DNA of 64,000 nucleotides from Desulfobulbaceae bacterium DB1 (GCA_001914235.1 MQUF01000012.1:30772-94771), one strand, 5' to 3'; shown: positions 25,294 through 33,874, numbered from the stretch's first letter. Numbers and translations are program-made. The notes: generated by a model from the sequence alone, not told the origin.

Positions 25294-25359
25294 CGATGGT
25301 GACAGGCGGCGGTCAACGCGGTGAAGGACACCCACAATCGTAATCATGAGGGTAATTAT

Positions 25360-26250
25360 ATGCAGCATGTGAGTAAAATTTTGAGCGTGACGGCCCTTCT
25401 GCTGGTTCTGTCCAACGTTTTTCCCGACTGCGCTGCGCAGGCAGCGGGTCCGTGGTCGTGGAAGTCAACCCTTGACGGCACCGCTTCAGGCCAGGCGATG
25501 AAAATGCCGACAGCGCTTTATGTTGATGCCGAGCGTGAACGCTATTATGTGGTGGACAGCGGTGGGAACAGACTCATGTCCTTTGACCGGCAAGGAGCAT
25601 TTGTCCATTCTTTCGGCGCGGAGGGCAAACTGCAGACTCCATTTGACATGATTCGGGATGAAGGGGATGTCATCTGGGTGGTGGAAAAAGGGCGCAACAG
25701 TCTGACAAGTATCGACGTCAAGGCCAAAAACATATCCGTCAATGTGCTGCAGGACAACGGCCGGGTCATGGTGCCGGATCGCATGGACTATCAGGACAGC
25801 ACTTTCTATGTGCTGGACAAATCCCGTGGGGCCGTGGCGGTGCTGAGCAGAAAATTGCAGGTGGAGCGTTGGTTCGTCTGTGAGGAATGCCGGGGCGGCA
25901 TCGTTGATTTCAAGTTGACAAAGAACGGCCTGTGGGCGCTGGATCAGCTTGATAAAAAGGTGCAGCGTTTTTCCCGGGATGGAAAACCCGAGAAAGGTTT
26001 TTCCGTGGCGCCCCATGTGCAATTCCCCGTTTCCCTGGCCGTGGATCAAGCGGAGAATGTTTATGTGCTGGACCGGCATGGGGCCGGCATCGCTGTTTTC
26101 GATGCACAAGGAGTATTTAAATATTCCTTTCTCAGCAAAGGCTGGTCGCGGGGAGAACTTTATTATCCCATTGAGATCCAGTTTGACCCATGGGGGCGTT
26201 TGTGCGTGACCGAGGAAGGCAATGGTCGAGTGGAAATTTTCGGCCGCTGA
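25360..26250 (+). CDS. Secreted NHL-type beta-propeller protein
   Basis: A 296-residue precursor with a signal peptide ending near CAAQAAG. About six NHL blades can be seen, for example PTALYVDAERERYYVVDSGG, PFDMIRDEGDVIWVVEKG, FPVSLAVDQAENVYVLDRHG and PIEIQFDPWGRLCVTEEG. A CEEC pair lies near residue 180. GAGGG precedes the ATG. It follows the 16-heme gene and precedes the second C-x5-CH cytochrome, the same arrangement as the 10-heme cytochrome plus propeller at 7780-10280. Likely a docking or scaffold protein in the periplasm or on the surface; there is no sign of enzyme residues. Confidence 0.85.
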   Translation: MQHVSKILSVTALLLVLSNVFPDCAAQAAGPWSWKSTLDGTASGQAMKMPTALYVDAERERYYVVDSGGNRLMSFDRQGAFVHSFGAEGKLQTPFDMIRDEGDVIWVVEKGRNSLTSIDVKAKNISVNVLQDNGRVMVPDRMDYQDSTFYVLDKSRGAVAVLSRKLQVERWFVCEECRGGIVDFKLTKNGLWALDQLDKKVQRFSRDGKPEKGFSVAPHVQFPVSLAVDQAENVYVLDRHGAGIAVFDAQGVFKYSFLSKGWSRGELYYPIEIQFDPWGRLCVTEEGNGRVEIFGR

Positions 26251-26268
26251 TAAAAAAAGGGGTGGGCT

Positions 26269-27360
26269 ATGCAGAAAAGAGAGGCCGCATGTATCTATTT
26301 TGTCCTGTCACTCTCCCTGATCCCGGAAGTATGCCTTGCCAAGGTGAGCGGGCAGTGCGGCAACTGCCATACCATGCACAACAGCCAGGACGGCGCGGCG
26401 GTGGCCTATGAGGCAAATCTGTCGACTGATTCATGGCAGTCTACCGCGAATCCAAATGAAGCTTTACTGAAAACCAACTGCATCGGCTGCCATCTTGGAG
26501 ATAACAGTGTCGGTGACCGGGAAATACCCTACGTGCTGCAATTTCAGGAGCCGACATACGGTGACACCGGAACGGAAGGCCACACCCTGGCCGGCGGCAG
26601 TTTTTACTGGGTCAGTAGCGGCCAGCACGCCATGGGGCATAATGTGGCCGGGATTGCAGTCCCTGATGCTCGTTTGGGGAATCTTCCTCCGGGTGGGACG
26701 GAACTTGCCGGCCAATTAACCTGCGCCGGTTCAGTCGGCTGTCATGGCGACCGGACGAAGACCGGACAGCTTGCGGCCATGTATGGCAGCCACCATGCCA
26801 ATAATATGACGGCATGGAAAGACGGCACGACCCTGGCGAAAAGTTATCGTTTTCTCCTTTCCGTCCAAGGGCTGGAAGACAGCCAATTCGAGTACCAGCC
26901 GACGGTGACCCGGCATAATAAGTATTACGGTGTTGATCGTACCGCGGAAACAGAGGATGGCAGCGGGACCGTCGGGAAACTGTGCGCCCAGTGTCATGGT
27001 GATTTCCACCAGGGAAACGGCGAAATCGCATCCGGGGTGTTCGGCAGCGGCGTGTGGCTGCGGCACCCGACCAATTTCGACATGGGCCGCGCTTCCTCTT
27101 CAACCGAATACGAAAAATATAACGGAGACGACGGCATCGGTACCGCCCCCTACAGCATCATTTCACCTGTGGCGACTACCAGCACGACAACCACGGTCAA
27201 CAGTACTGTTTATGAAAATACCGATGATGCGATTGTCATGTGCCTGTCATGCCATCGCGCCCATGGAACAAAATATGGGGGCATGCTTCGCTGGGACTAT
27301 AAGTCCTGGCCGGCAGCCGGGTATAATGGCTGTGCGGTGTGTCATACGACAAAGGATTGA
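26269..27360 (+). CDS. Secreted multiheme cytochrome with CxxCH x5 and one C-x5-CH site
   Basis: A 363-residue homologue of the protein at 14111-15244. Shared features are the CGNCHTMHNSQ start, AGGSFYWV, AMGHNVAGIAVPDA, the unusual CAGSVGCH, LCAQCHGDFH, WLRHPTNFDM, CLSCHRAHG and a terminal CAVCHTTKD. Five canonical motifs plus the C-x5-CH site may bind six hemes. A signal-like hydrophobic stretch (IYFVLSLSLIPE) precedes AKVSG. The ATG has GGGGTGGG just upstream. Thr-rich loops (TTSTTTTVNS) replace the Asp-rich ones of the other copy. The likely role is electron transfer at or outside the outer membrane. Confidence 0.9.
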   Translation: MQKREAACIYFVLSLSLIPEVCLAKVSGQCGNCHTMHNSQDGAAVAYEANLSTDSWQSTANPNEALLKTNCIGCHLGDNSVGDREIPYVLQFQEPTYGDTGTEGHTLAGGSFYWVSSGQHAMGHNVAGIAVPDARLGNLPPGGTELAGQLTCAGSVGCHGDRTKTGQLAAMYGSHHANNMTAWKDGTTLAKSYRFLLSVQGLEDSQFEYQPTVTRHNKYYGVDRTAETEDGSGTVGKLCAQCHGDFHQGNGEIASGVFGSGVWLRHPTNFDMGRASSSTEYEKYNGDDGIGTAPYSIISPVATTSTTTTVNSTVYENTDDAIVMCLSCHRAHGTKYGGMLRWDYKSWPAAGYNGCAVCHTTKD

Positions 27361-27438
27361 TGATTTTAAAGGGAACAACATGCTCGTTCAATTTCAAAAC
27401 GTCCATTTCAGAAAGTACAGTTTTCCAACCAATTCGGA

Positions 27439-28893
27439 ATGATGACCATGCGTATACGATTTGATAAATTGATTTCAGTCTTTTTCGCGGTCCTGCTGCC
27501 GGCGGTGATTTTGACCATTTCGGCATGCCAACCGGGGGGGAGTGGCGGCTCCAGCAAGAACACCCTCTTCAACCTGCAGGAAAAAAGCGGCGACGCCCGC
27601 TTGACCGTTTTTGTTGCGGTAAAGGACCACGAAGGGCCCTCTCTGTGGATGCAAATCAATACCCTTGAGGTGCTTGCCGACGGCAAGTGGTATCCGCTGA
27701 GCCTGGCAAGGCAGGAACTGATGAGCCGGGAAATACGCGCCGGCGGACAGATACTGCTGGCACGAGGGGGACTGCCGGCCGGCAGCTATCAGGCCCTGCG
27801 GTTTTCCATGGAAAAGGCTGCCATTGACCGTGACGGCAAACAGGTCTTTCTCGCCCTGGACAATCCGGTGACAACGATTCCCTTTCCGGTTGATGTGACA
27901 CTCGCCAGGGATGACAGTCCCTCTCTTTTTCTGACATGGGATACGGAAAACTCCCTCGACGGCACAGCCCTCCTTCGCCCGCGAATGAACGTTGGTTTGC
28001 AGCGTGTTCCCATTGTGACGGATCTTGCCTATGTGACGTGCCCTGATCTGGATACGGTCTATATTATCAGAACGGATACCAATGTTGTCTGCGGTTCCAT
28101 CGGCATTAGCGGCAATCCCGGCTCAATTGTCGCCAATGTGGCTGGAAACAGGCTTTTTGTCCTGGCGCCGCAGGATTCTGCCGTTAAAGTGCTGGAATTG
28201 ACATCCAATCGCGAGATTGACCAGATACGCCTGCCGTTTACCATAAAACCGACCTTCATGACGGTTCATTCCGATGGAAAATGGGCCTATTTGCTGGACG
28301 AGACCGGCAATAATCTGCTTTCGCTCAATCTGCAGTCCGGCATGATCACAGCCCAGGTACGTTTGGGGGCGCGTCCGAAATATATGCTTTATTCGGAAGA
28401 ATTGAACCAAATTGTCGTTTCAAGCAGTTACGGCCAGAAGGTATTTTTTCTTGATCCGATAACCCTGACGACGATTGGCACCATCGATACAGGAGGCAGT
28501 CCGGAAGGTCTGCTGGTTCACGGCAACAATCTTTATGTTGCCGAAAGCAGCAGCAATGCGGTTTCCGTTTTTGAATTGCCCGGCGGGAGAAGTACGGCGC
28601 GTCTTAATGTGGGGAGCAAACCGCGGCGCATTATGTATAATAATAATCAGATTTATGTCGCCAACTTCGGCGCCGGTTCCATTTCGATTCTTCGGCCGGG
28701 GCAATTGAGCATGTCCCGCGACATCCGAGTGGGCGGCAGCCCTTTTGCGATGGATGCCGTCCGATCCCGGCAGTGGCTGTATGCCTGTGACACGACAAAT
28801 GGTACCGTGGTGGTCATTGATCTTTCTTCCAACCGGGTGGCGAAGAGGATTGAGCTTGGCACCGTTCCCGATGGGCTTGTTGTCATCAACTGA
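27439..28893 (+). CDS. DUF4382 plus YVTN beta-propeller lipoprotein
   Basis: A 484-residue protein with a lipobox (TISAC, Cys30). About residues 50-190 look like DUF4382 (ARLTVFVAVKD, INTLEVLADGKWYPL, LPAGSYQALRFSMEKA). The rest is a YVTN/WD-like propeller with repeated blades ending in V-V-S-G-S/T-I patterns (DLDTVYIIRTDTN, KWAYLLDETGNNLL, NNLYVAESSSNAVSVFELPGG). No heme or metal motif is seen. It ends the cluster and overlaps tail-to-tail by eight bases with the minus-strand kinase gene. It is probably an outer-membrane-anchored propeller, third of its kind in the window. Confidence 0.82.
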   Translation: MMTMRIRFDKLISVFFAVLLPAVILTISACQPGGSGGSSKNTLFNLQEKSGDARLTVFVAVKDHEGPSLWMQINTLEVLADGKWYPLSLARQELMSREIRAGGQILLARGGLPAGSYQALRFSMEKAAIDRDGKQVFLALDNPVTTIPFPVDVTLARDDSPSLFLTWDTENSLDGTALLRPRMNVGLQRVPIVTDLAYVTCPDLDTVYIIRTDTNVVCGSIGISGNPGSIVANVAGNRLFVLAPQDSAVKVLELTSNREIDQIRLPFTIKPTFMTVHSDGKWAYLLDETGNNLLSLNLQSGMITAQVRLGARPKYMLYSEELNQIVVSSSYGQKVFFLDPITLTTIGTIDTGGSPEGLLVHGNNLYVAESSSNAVSVFELPGGRSTARLNVGSKPRRIMYNNNQIYVANFGAGSISILRPGQLSMSRDIRVGGSPFAMDAVRSRQWLYACDTTNGTVVVIDLSSNRVAKRIELGTVPDGLVVIN

Positions 28894-30739
28894 CCGGAAT
28901 TTCAATGATGACGGATGTGTGATCGTTTGCTTTGCTTTCCAGATCAATGGTGCCGTTATGGAGTGACACCAGTTCACGACTGACCGTCAGGCCCATGCCC
29001 ACGCCTTCGGATGCCGGTTTGGTGGAAAAAGAAGGTTCGAATACTTTTGTCACGTTCTCGGCACTGATGCCGATCCCGTAATCGGTGAAGATGAGTTGCA
29101 GCATTTTTTTGCCGTTTTTCTCCGTCGATTTTGCGGTGATTTCCAGTTTTTTCCGATCGTCTTTCTGCGGATATCGTTCATTGAGTGCCCTGCGGGCATT
29201 GTTTAAGATGTTGAGAAAGACCTGCTGCATCTGGCGGCCGTTGATTCTGCACGGGAGAATGCTCTCCAGGTCTGCCTCGACTTTTGTCCCGTCGATTCTG
29301 TAATAGTGGGCCATCAAGGCCAAGGCATTTCGCAGCACGTCACTGATCTGGGCAAGTTCCCGTGAATCGGCATCGTCCTGCCCATAGGCGAGCAGATTCT
29401 GGGCGAGGCCTGCTATTTTTTCGCCTTCCATAATAATTTTCTTGAAAAGCTTCTCGCGTTCGATTTCTAAATCAGGATCGCAGGCAGCATCAGCGAGTAC
29501 TTGCGCATAATTGATGATGCCGTTGCTGAGATTGGCCACTTCATGGGCAACGCCGGTTGACAGCTCACCCAGAATTGCCAGATGGGAAATGCGAACCATC
29601 TCCGCCTTTTTGTTCTTTTCCGCCCGCAGTGAATTTTTCAGTGTGGTTATTTCGTGCAGTTCGCGGGTGAGGTCGAATCCGAGGCAGAAAACCGAGTATG
29701 ATCCGCTGTTGCCGGTGAAGAATTTGATAAAGCCGCAGCGTGCGACAGGCGGCGATTCCTTTTCCGTCGATGCAAGAGAAAGGAGGCATTCCCTGTTTGA
29801 TTCGGTTAATCGGTCAAGAAGCTGCGCGTCAGTCACATTGCCACCCTGAAAATCAGCCGGCAGGACAAACAATTCACGCCAGTTGCGGCCCACGGTGTCG
29901 TTGGGGTCAAGGTGAAATTTGTCGAAGATTCCAGGTGTTATGTCAATAATATCGCCACGGCTGGAAATATTTACGACAAACCCGTTGATTGCGGCGACAA
30001 GCTGTACAGCCGCGTCGCTTCTTTTTTGTATTTCAATACGCAGATCATGCACTTGACCGACCAGATCCGTGTAGACATCGGTCAATTCGGCTATTTCGCG
30101 GGATGGATTGCTGACCTGCAAGGTGAAGTCCCGTCCTATGGTGCCCTGGGTGCCGTGTCTGACCAGCTGCAGCACCGGCAGGATCAGTTGCCGGTGGAAA
30201 AGCATCAGCACCGTGACCAGCATAAAGACGACAAAGGCGGTGGAGCCGATGATGATATTCTGAAAACCGATAAGGCGCTGTTTCGCGTTGTTGACCAGCA
30301 GGCGGTCGAAAAGGATAAGCCGTTCCCCAAGGGTTCGCATCTCTCTGTTTAAGTTACGGATACTTTCAGCCTCGTTGTTGCCTGCTTCTATCTTGCGAAG
30401 GAGAAGAATGATGCCGGGCAGGTCAATGCTGTTTAAAAAGGTGAGTTTGTATTCGTCGCTTATGTTTCTGTCGGCAAGTATTTCACTGAGATTGCTGTTG
30501 AGTTTTTCCATCTCATCCGAAATACCGCTCAGTTTGAGCTGTGTGCAGTCAAGCAGGGCATCGGCGACATGTTCCCTGATAATGGAAAATTGGAAAATGA
30601 GGCTTTCCGTCCGGGAGATTATCGACTCATGCTGATGATAGAGCTGATACTGGCGAATGCCCAGACTGAGCAGAGCAACAAGCGCGATCATCACAATCAG
30701 ATAAACGGAATATATGGTTTTCTTCAGTGGCAGTGCCAT
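28886..30739 (-). CDS. Membrane PAS-domain sensor histidine kinase
   Basis: A 617-residue kinase. Two membrane helices (about 10-28 and 165-185) bracket a helical periplasmic domain of about 135 residues; a HAMP-like linker, a PAS domain (about 240-370) and the kinase core follow. The H-box is GVAHEVANLSNGIINYAQ, where the usual Pro of HEINNPINGI is replaced, and the ATPase domain has NILNNARRA, DYGIGI and GVGMGLT. No response regulator gene is adjacent on this strand, so its partner may be one of the sigma-54 regulators nearby. The 3' end overlaps the conduit cluster's last gene by eight bases. Confidence 0.9.
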   Translation of the reverse strand: MALPLKKTIYSVYLIVMIALVALLSLGIRQYQLYHQHESIISRTESLIFQFSIIREHVADALLDCTQLKLSGISDEMEKLNSNLSEILADRNISDEYKLTFLNSIDLPGIILLLRKIEAGNNEAESIRNLNREMRTLGERLILFDRLLVNNAKQRLIGFQNIIIGSTAFVVFMLVTVLMLFHRQLILPVLQLVRHGTQGTIGRDFTLQVSNPSREIAELTDVYTDLVGQVHDLRIEIQKRSDAAVQLVAAINGFVVNISSRGDIIDITPGIFDKFHLDPNDTVGRNWRELFVLPADFQGGNVTDAQLLDRLTESNRECLLSLASTEKESPPVARCGFIKFFTGNSGSYSVFCLGFDLTRELHEITTLKNSLRAEKNKKAEMVRISHLAILGELSTGVAHEVANLSNGIINYAQVLADAACDPDLEIEREKLFKKIIMEGEKIAGLAQNLLAYGQDDADSRELAQISDVLRNALALMAHYYRIDGTKVEADLESILPCRINGRQMQQVFLNILNNARRALNERYPQKDDRKKLEITAKSTEKNGKKMLQLIFTDYGIGISAENVTKVFEPSFSTKPASEGVGMGLTVSRELVSLHNGTIDLESKANDHTSVIIEIPVS

Positions 30740-30758
30740 GTTCAGCCCGGGGGAAACC

Positions 30759-30780
30759 GGGCGGAGAAAAATCTCCGCCC
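30759..30780 (-). terminator. GC-rich hairpin between the NrfD-like gene and the kinase gene
   Basis: GGGCGGAGA and TCTCCGCCC form a perfect 9-bp stem with a four-base loop, 39 bases after the stop of the NrfD-like gene. No strong T-run follows on the minus strand, so it may attenuate and not fully stop transcription into the kinase gene. Confidence 0.45.
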
Positions 30781-30819
30781 GTTTAGCGTGGATGTATCGA
30801 TAAGAGGAATCCGTTTATC

Positions 30820-32076
30820 TTATTTTGAGTCCCCCTTCCAGGTATAGAGAATAGGCAGTCGGTACAAAACGGCCCGGTAGACGACAATGTAGGTTGCATA
30901 AACCATAATGGCGATAATTGCTTCACGCCAGTGAGGTATTTCCTGATACAAGTTCCAGTTGAAAGCAATAAGTGCTGTGTTTAATCTGTTGAGGGCAATG
31001 CCGAAGACCGCGAAAAAGGCAGCGAGTCGGGCGAGCCCCGCACGATTTGACCTGATGGCGGTGGTGAAAAGGGCCAAAGGAATAATAGCGCCGAAGGTTA
31101 TCTCAAAGAGATACCATTGCCCCCAGCCGGTCAACAGGTAGCCCCAGTTGTTGTCATGGGCCAGGGCGATGAATTTGATGACCAGATAGGTGATGAGGGC
31201 GAGGGACGCGCCTTTGGAAATTCCCAAGGTGCAACGGTCGAGACTCTCCAGAAAGGTTTTGTCGCAGCGCCATTTCAGGAACCATTTGCTCAGGGTGCTG
31301 ACGACGATCAGCATGGAAAGCCCGGCAAAAATAGATGAACAGAAGAAATGGAACCATTGAAAGGCTGACGAAAACCAGAGAGGATGAACCTTGCCGGGGG
31401 CATAGGTGAAGAGTGCGCCCAGGGCTCCCTGATGCAGGGTGGAGAGGATGATGCCGGCTATGGTCAAACCGAGGACGATGCTTTTGATGAATTTTTTCGG
31501 CTTGATCCAGCCCATGAATTCACTGGCAGCGGGGACGAGTTCCGCGATCTGTACTGAAAGATAGGTGGCGACATGCCAGGCGACAAGAAAGAGTACAGCC
31601 GCCGGGCCGAGGGAAACAAACATCGGATAAACGAGACGCCACGGCTGGCCGAGGTCGACCTGAAGAAAGACGACGGCAAAGAAGTAGCCGAGAAGACCAT
31701 TCAGAAGTCCAAGTCGTTCGATTGGCTTAAAGTCCTTCCGGCCGAAAAGTTCCACCGTGGTGCCGAGCATGAAGCCCGAAGCGGAAAGGGGCACCATGAC
31801 AAACAGTCCCCATCCAAGAAAAAGACCCCAGGGATAATCGTAAGATGAGTGGGTTGCCCAGCCGAGTCCGAAAATAAAACGTCCGATGGTTAAGGGGAGA
31901 CCGACAGCATAGATAACCGCAAGAATCCAGTTGAAAGGGTTGCGAATGAGTTGCGCCATGTACTCACTCGGTGAGAGGCCGAGAAGAAGTTTTTCCTTAA
32001 AGGTCCACGGGTTGTTGGTTTTTGGTTTTATAAGAGTATCAATAGGCTGAAAGCCTTCCGCCTGCAAGTTTTTCAT
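30820..32076 (-). CDS. NrfD/HybB-family quinol-interacting membrane subunit
   Basis: A 418-residue integral membrane protein with about nine or ten helices. GWATHSSYDYPWGLFLGWGLF and the following ASGFMLGTTVELFGRKDF resemble HybB of hydrogenase-2, and the general pattern is that of PsrC/NrfD subunits that oxidise or reduce quinol at the membrane. AGGAGG precedes the ATG. It is the last gene of a three-gene operon with a Fe-S protein and a cytochrome, 15 bases after the Fe-S gene. No hydrogenase or molybdoenzyme gene is adjacent, so the module probably moves electrons between the quinone pool and periplasmic cytochromes, as proposed for Cbc-type modules of Geobacter. Confidence 0.9.
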   Translation of the reverse strand: MKNLQAEGFQPIDTLIKPKTNNPWTFKEKLLLGLSPSEYMAQLIRNPFNWILAVIYAVGLPLTIGRFIFGLGWATHSSYDYPWGLFLGWGLFVMVPLSASGFMLGTTVELFGRKDFKPIERLGLLNGLLGYFFAVVFLQVDLGQPWRLVYPMFVSLGPAAVLFLVAWHVATYLSVQIAELVPAASEFMGWIKPKKFIKSIVLGLTIAGIILSTLHQGALGALFTYAPGKVHPLWFSSAFQWFHFFCSSIFAGLSMLIVVSTLSKWFLKWRCDKTFLESLDRCTLGISKGASLALITYLVIKFIALAHDNNWGYLLTGWGQWYLFEITFGAIIPLALFTTAIRSNRAGLARLAAFFAVFGIALNRLNTALIAFNWNLYQEIPHWREAIIAIMVYATYIVVYRAVLYRLPILYTWKGDSK

Positions 32077-32091
32077 ATTTTTCCCTCCTGT

Positions 32092-33018
32092 TTACGCCTT
32101 GTTCGACTCATCTTTGTTTGCCTGTTTCCTGGTTGCCAGGAGATGAAAGCCTGTAAAAAGTGCAGGCCAGATTGTCAGCACCATCGGAACTATGGCAAGG
32201 AAATCCTTGACATAATTGATAATAGGCTGTGGGCCGAGATGTGTGTTGAAACCGATTTCTTCAAAAGGCACATCGGAAAGATACATCCAGGAGGTGCCGC
32301 CGACCTCGGTTTCCCCATAAACGTGATTGACATATTTTCCAGGCTTTGCATCGATCATTTTATGGGCAAGGGAAATAAGATCCTTTCTTTTGCCGAAAGT
32401 CATGACTCCTTGCGGACATGCCTCGACACAAGCCGGAGGACGACCGAACTTGAGGCGGGTGTCGTAACACATGATGCATTTTTTCACGACAGGGTTTATG
32501 GCGCTGGAATAACTGTAGGTTGGCACATAGAAAGGGCAGGCAATCATGCAGGTTCGGCAGCCGACACACACCTTGGGGTTGTAAATTACCGCTCCTTCCG
32601 GGGTTTTTGTGTAGGCATTGACGAAACAGGATGTGAGACATGCCGGTTCGTTGCAATGGTTGCACTGGAATTTTCTGTAGAGGGGTTTTTCCCGGCCCTC
32701 GACTTCGTAACGATTCACAATGGTATACTCTTTTTCCGTCGTCCTGCGGGGCAGTCCGCCATGACGATGCTCGTCAAAGACGGAGTAATCGTCAAATGGT
32801 TTGTCCGGCTCCGGCAAGCCCTGTTCTTTGTTGCATGCCGCCTCACATGTTCGGCAACCGACGCATTTCGTCAGATCGACAAGCACACCCATGCTGTCGG
32901 CATACCCGCCAAAAGTTCCGGCAGCGGCATCGGCCTTTTCTGTTTTCGCTGTTGCGGCAACCGCCAGACCGCCTGCCAGGCTGCCCTTTATAAAATTTCT
33001 TCTGTTGATACTTTTCAT
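32092..33018 (-). CDS. Tat-exported four-cluster ferredoxin subunit (HybA-like)
   Basis: A 308-residue protein. The twin-arginine motif NRRNFIKG at the N-terminus directs Tat export. Sixteen Cys in four groups bind four [4Fe-4S] clusters: CVGCRTCEAAC, CNHCNEPACLTSC, CVGCRTCMIAC and CIMCYDTR...CVEACPQG. A C-terminal hydrophobic helix (VLTIWPALFTGFHLLA) anchors it in the membrane, as in HybA. AGGTG precedes the ATG. It would relay electrons between the NrfD-like subunit and the 5-heme cytochrome encoded just upstream. Confidence 0.93.
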   Translation of the reverse strand: MKSINRRNFIKGSLAGGLAVAATAKTEKADAAAGTFGGYADSMGVLVDLTKCVGCRTCEAACNKEQGLPEPDKPFDDYSVFDEHRHGGLPRRTTEKEYTIVNRYEVEGREKPLYRKFQCNHCNEPACLTSCFVNAYTKTPEGAVIYNPKVCVGCRTCMIACPFYVPTYSYSSAINPVVKKCIMCYDTRLKFGRPPACVEACPQGVMTFGKRKDLISLAHKMIDAKPGKYVNHVYGETEVGGTSWMYLSDVPFEEIGFNTHLGPQPIINYVKDFLAIVPMVLTIWPALFTGFHLLATRKQANKDESNKA

Positions 33019-33055
33019 ATTTTCACCTATGGGTTAAAGCAGTTGTGGTGCAATC

Positions 33056-33577
33056 TCAGTGGTGGCCGGTTTCTTTTCCTGGCTTGGGCGCATATTTGCC
33101 TGTATTGTAATACTTTTCGCCTTTGTCAGTCATTGTGTGGCAATCCTGACATCCAAGAGGTCCGCCAACTTCGCTGTGGCACCCGAGACAGTTTTGATGC
33201 AAGGCGGCCATCAGTCCCGGCTTTTCCTTATGGTGAAGGTAAGGGGTGTTGGCTGTTTTTTCGAGGTTCGCCGAGGTGAAGGGTTCCGCTTCATGACAGC
33301 TGCTACATGCTGCGGATTCAGCTTCTCCGCTATTTTTGTGGCAGGGGATACAGTTAGGGTCCTGCGTCGGAGTGCCGGCCGTATGATGATGACATGCCGC
33401 ACAGTTATCCGATGCTGCCTCAATGTGCATGTCATGATCAAAGCTAACTCCCTCATAGAGATTGGAAAGGCTGCTTAGTTCAAATACCTCTCCGACGGCG
33501 TTCAGTGGTTGGGTGAATGGTGATGCCATTGCTATTATTGCAGCAAGGCCGATTAGTTTTCCTCGTTTCAAACTCAT
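33056..33577 (-). CDS. Periplasmic 5-heme c-type cytochrome of the quinol module
   Basis: A 173-residue precursor with a signal peptide (LIGLAAIIAM... LNAVG) and five CxxCH motifs (CAACH, CIPCH, CSSCH, CLGCH, CQDCH). FDHDMHIEA with CAACHHHTAG resembles class III cytochromes c. The ATG at 33577 is preceded by GGAGAGAGG; a TTG six codons upstream falls inside that site and is rejected. It is the first gene of the operon, about 110 bases downstream of a good sigma-54 promoter. It is likely the periplasmic electron outlet of the quinol module and may pass electrons on to the outer-membrane cytochromes. Confidence 0.9.
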   Translation of the reverse strand: MSLKRGKLIGLAAIIAMASPFTQPLNAVGEVFELSSLSNLYEGVSFDHDMHIEAASDNCAACHHHTAGTPTQDPNCIPCHKNSGEAESAACSSCHEAEPFTSANLEKTANTPYLHHKEKPGLMAALHQNCLGCHSEVGGPLGCQDCHTMTDKGEKYYNTGKYAPKPGKETGHH

Positions 33578-33697
33578 TTCCTCTCTCCTTTTCAAAGTGA
33601 ATGAAAAAGTCAGGCTCTCAGGGAAAAAGCTTTTTATAAGCTCTTTTTTGGTGTGAGCGGCCGGATTTTACCAGTACTATGACTTGGCATCACCTTG

Positions 33698-33713
33698 TGC
33701 ATAAAAAATGCCA
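33698..33713 (-). promoter_or_regulatory. Candidate sigma-54 (-24/-12) promoter of the quinol module
   Basis: Read on the minus strand, TGGCATTTTTTATGCA has the exact GG-N10-GC spacing and only small departures from TGGCAC-N5-TTGCA. It lies about 120 bp before the cytochrome ATG. Paired inverted repeats sit 100-160 bp further upstream, as expected for sigma-54 enhancers. Confidence 0.7.
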
Positions 33714-33809
33714 ATAGAAACAACACATATGATGGTAAAAAATCGAACAGTTGCGTTGTGGACCAAAAAAAGCGAAAAATAATGAATGAGTTCTCATTTG
33801 TGGTTTCCG

Positions 33810-33874
33810 GTGCAACATAAATGTGTTGCACAAAGTGTTGCACGCCACACATTTGATGCGACATATGTGTGGCG
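33810..33874. promoter_or_regulatory. Two inverted repeats, candidate activator-binding sites
   Basis: The first is GTGCAACA-N6-TGTTGCAC (33810-33831). GTGTTGCAC is then repeated directly at 33823 and 33835, 12 bp apart. The second inverted repeat is CGCCACACAT-N12-ATGTGTGGCG (33843-33874), which ends one base before the ftsH stop. The group is at a fitting distance upstream of the sigma-54 promoter at 33698-33713. The second repeat could instead be a hairpin at the end of ftsH, but no T-run follows. Confidence 0.55.

Noticed and set aside
32143..33279. A long plus-strand frame of 378 codons opposite the Fe-S gene
   Set aside because: It mirrors a clear four-cluster ferredoxin gene on the minus strand; its product has no family features.
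33843..33874. Intrinsic terminator of ftsH
   Set aside because: The inverted repeat has a 12-base loop and no T-run; it fits better as a protein-binding site upstream of the sigma-54 promoter, though this is not settled.
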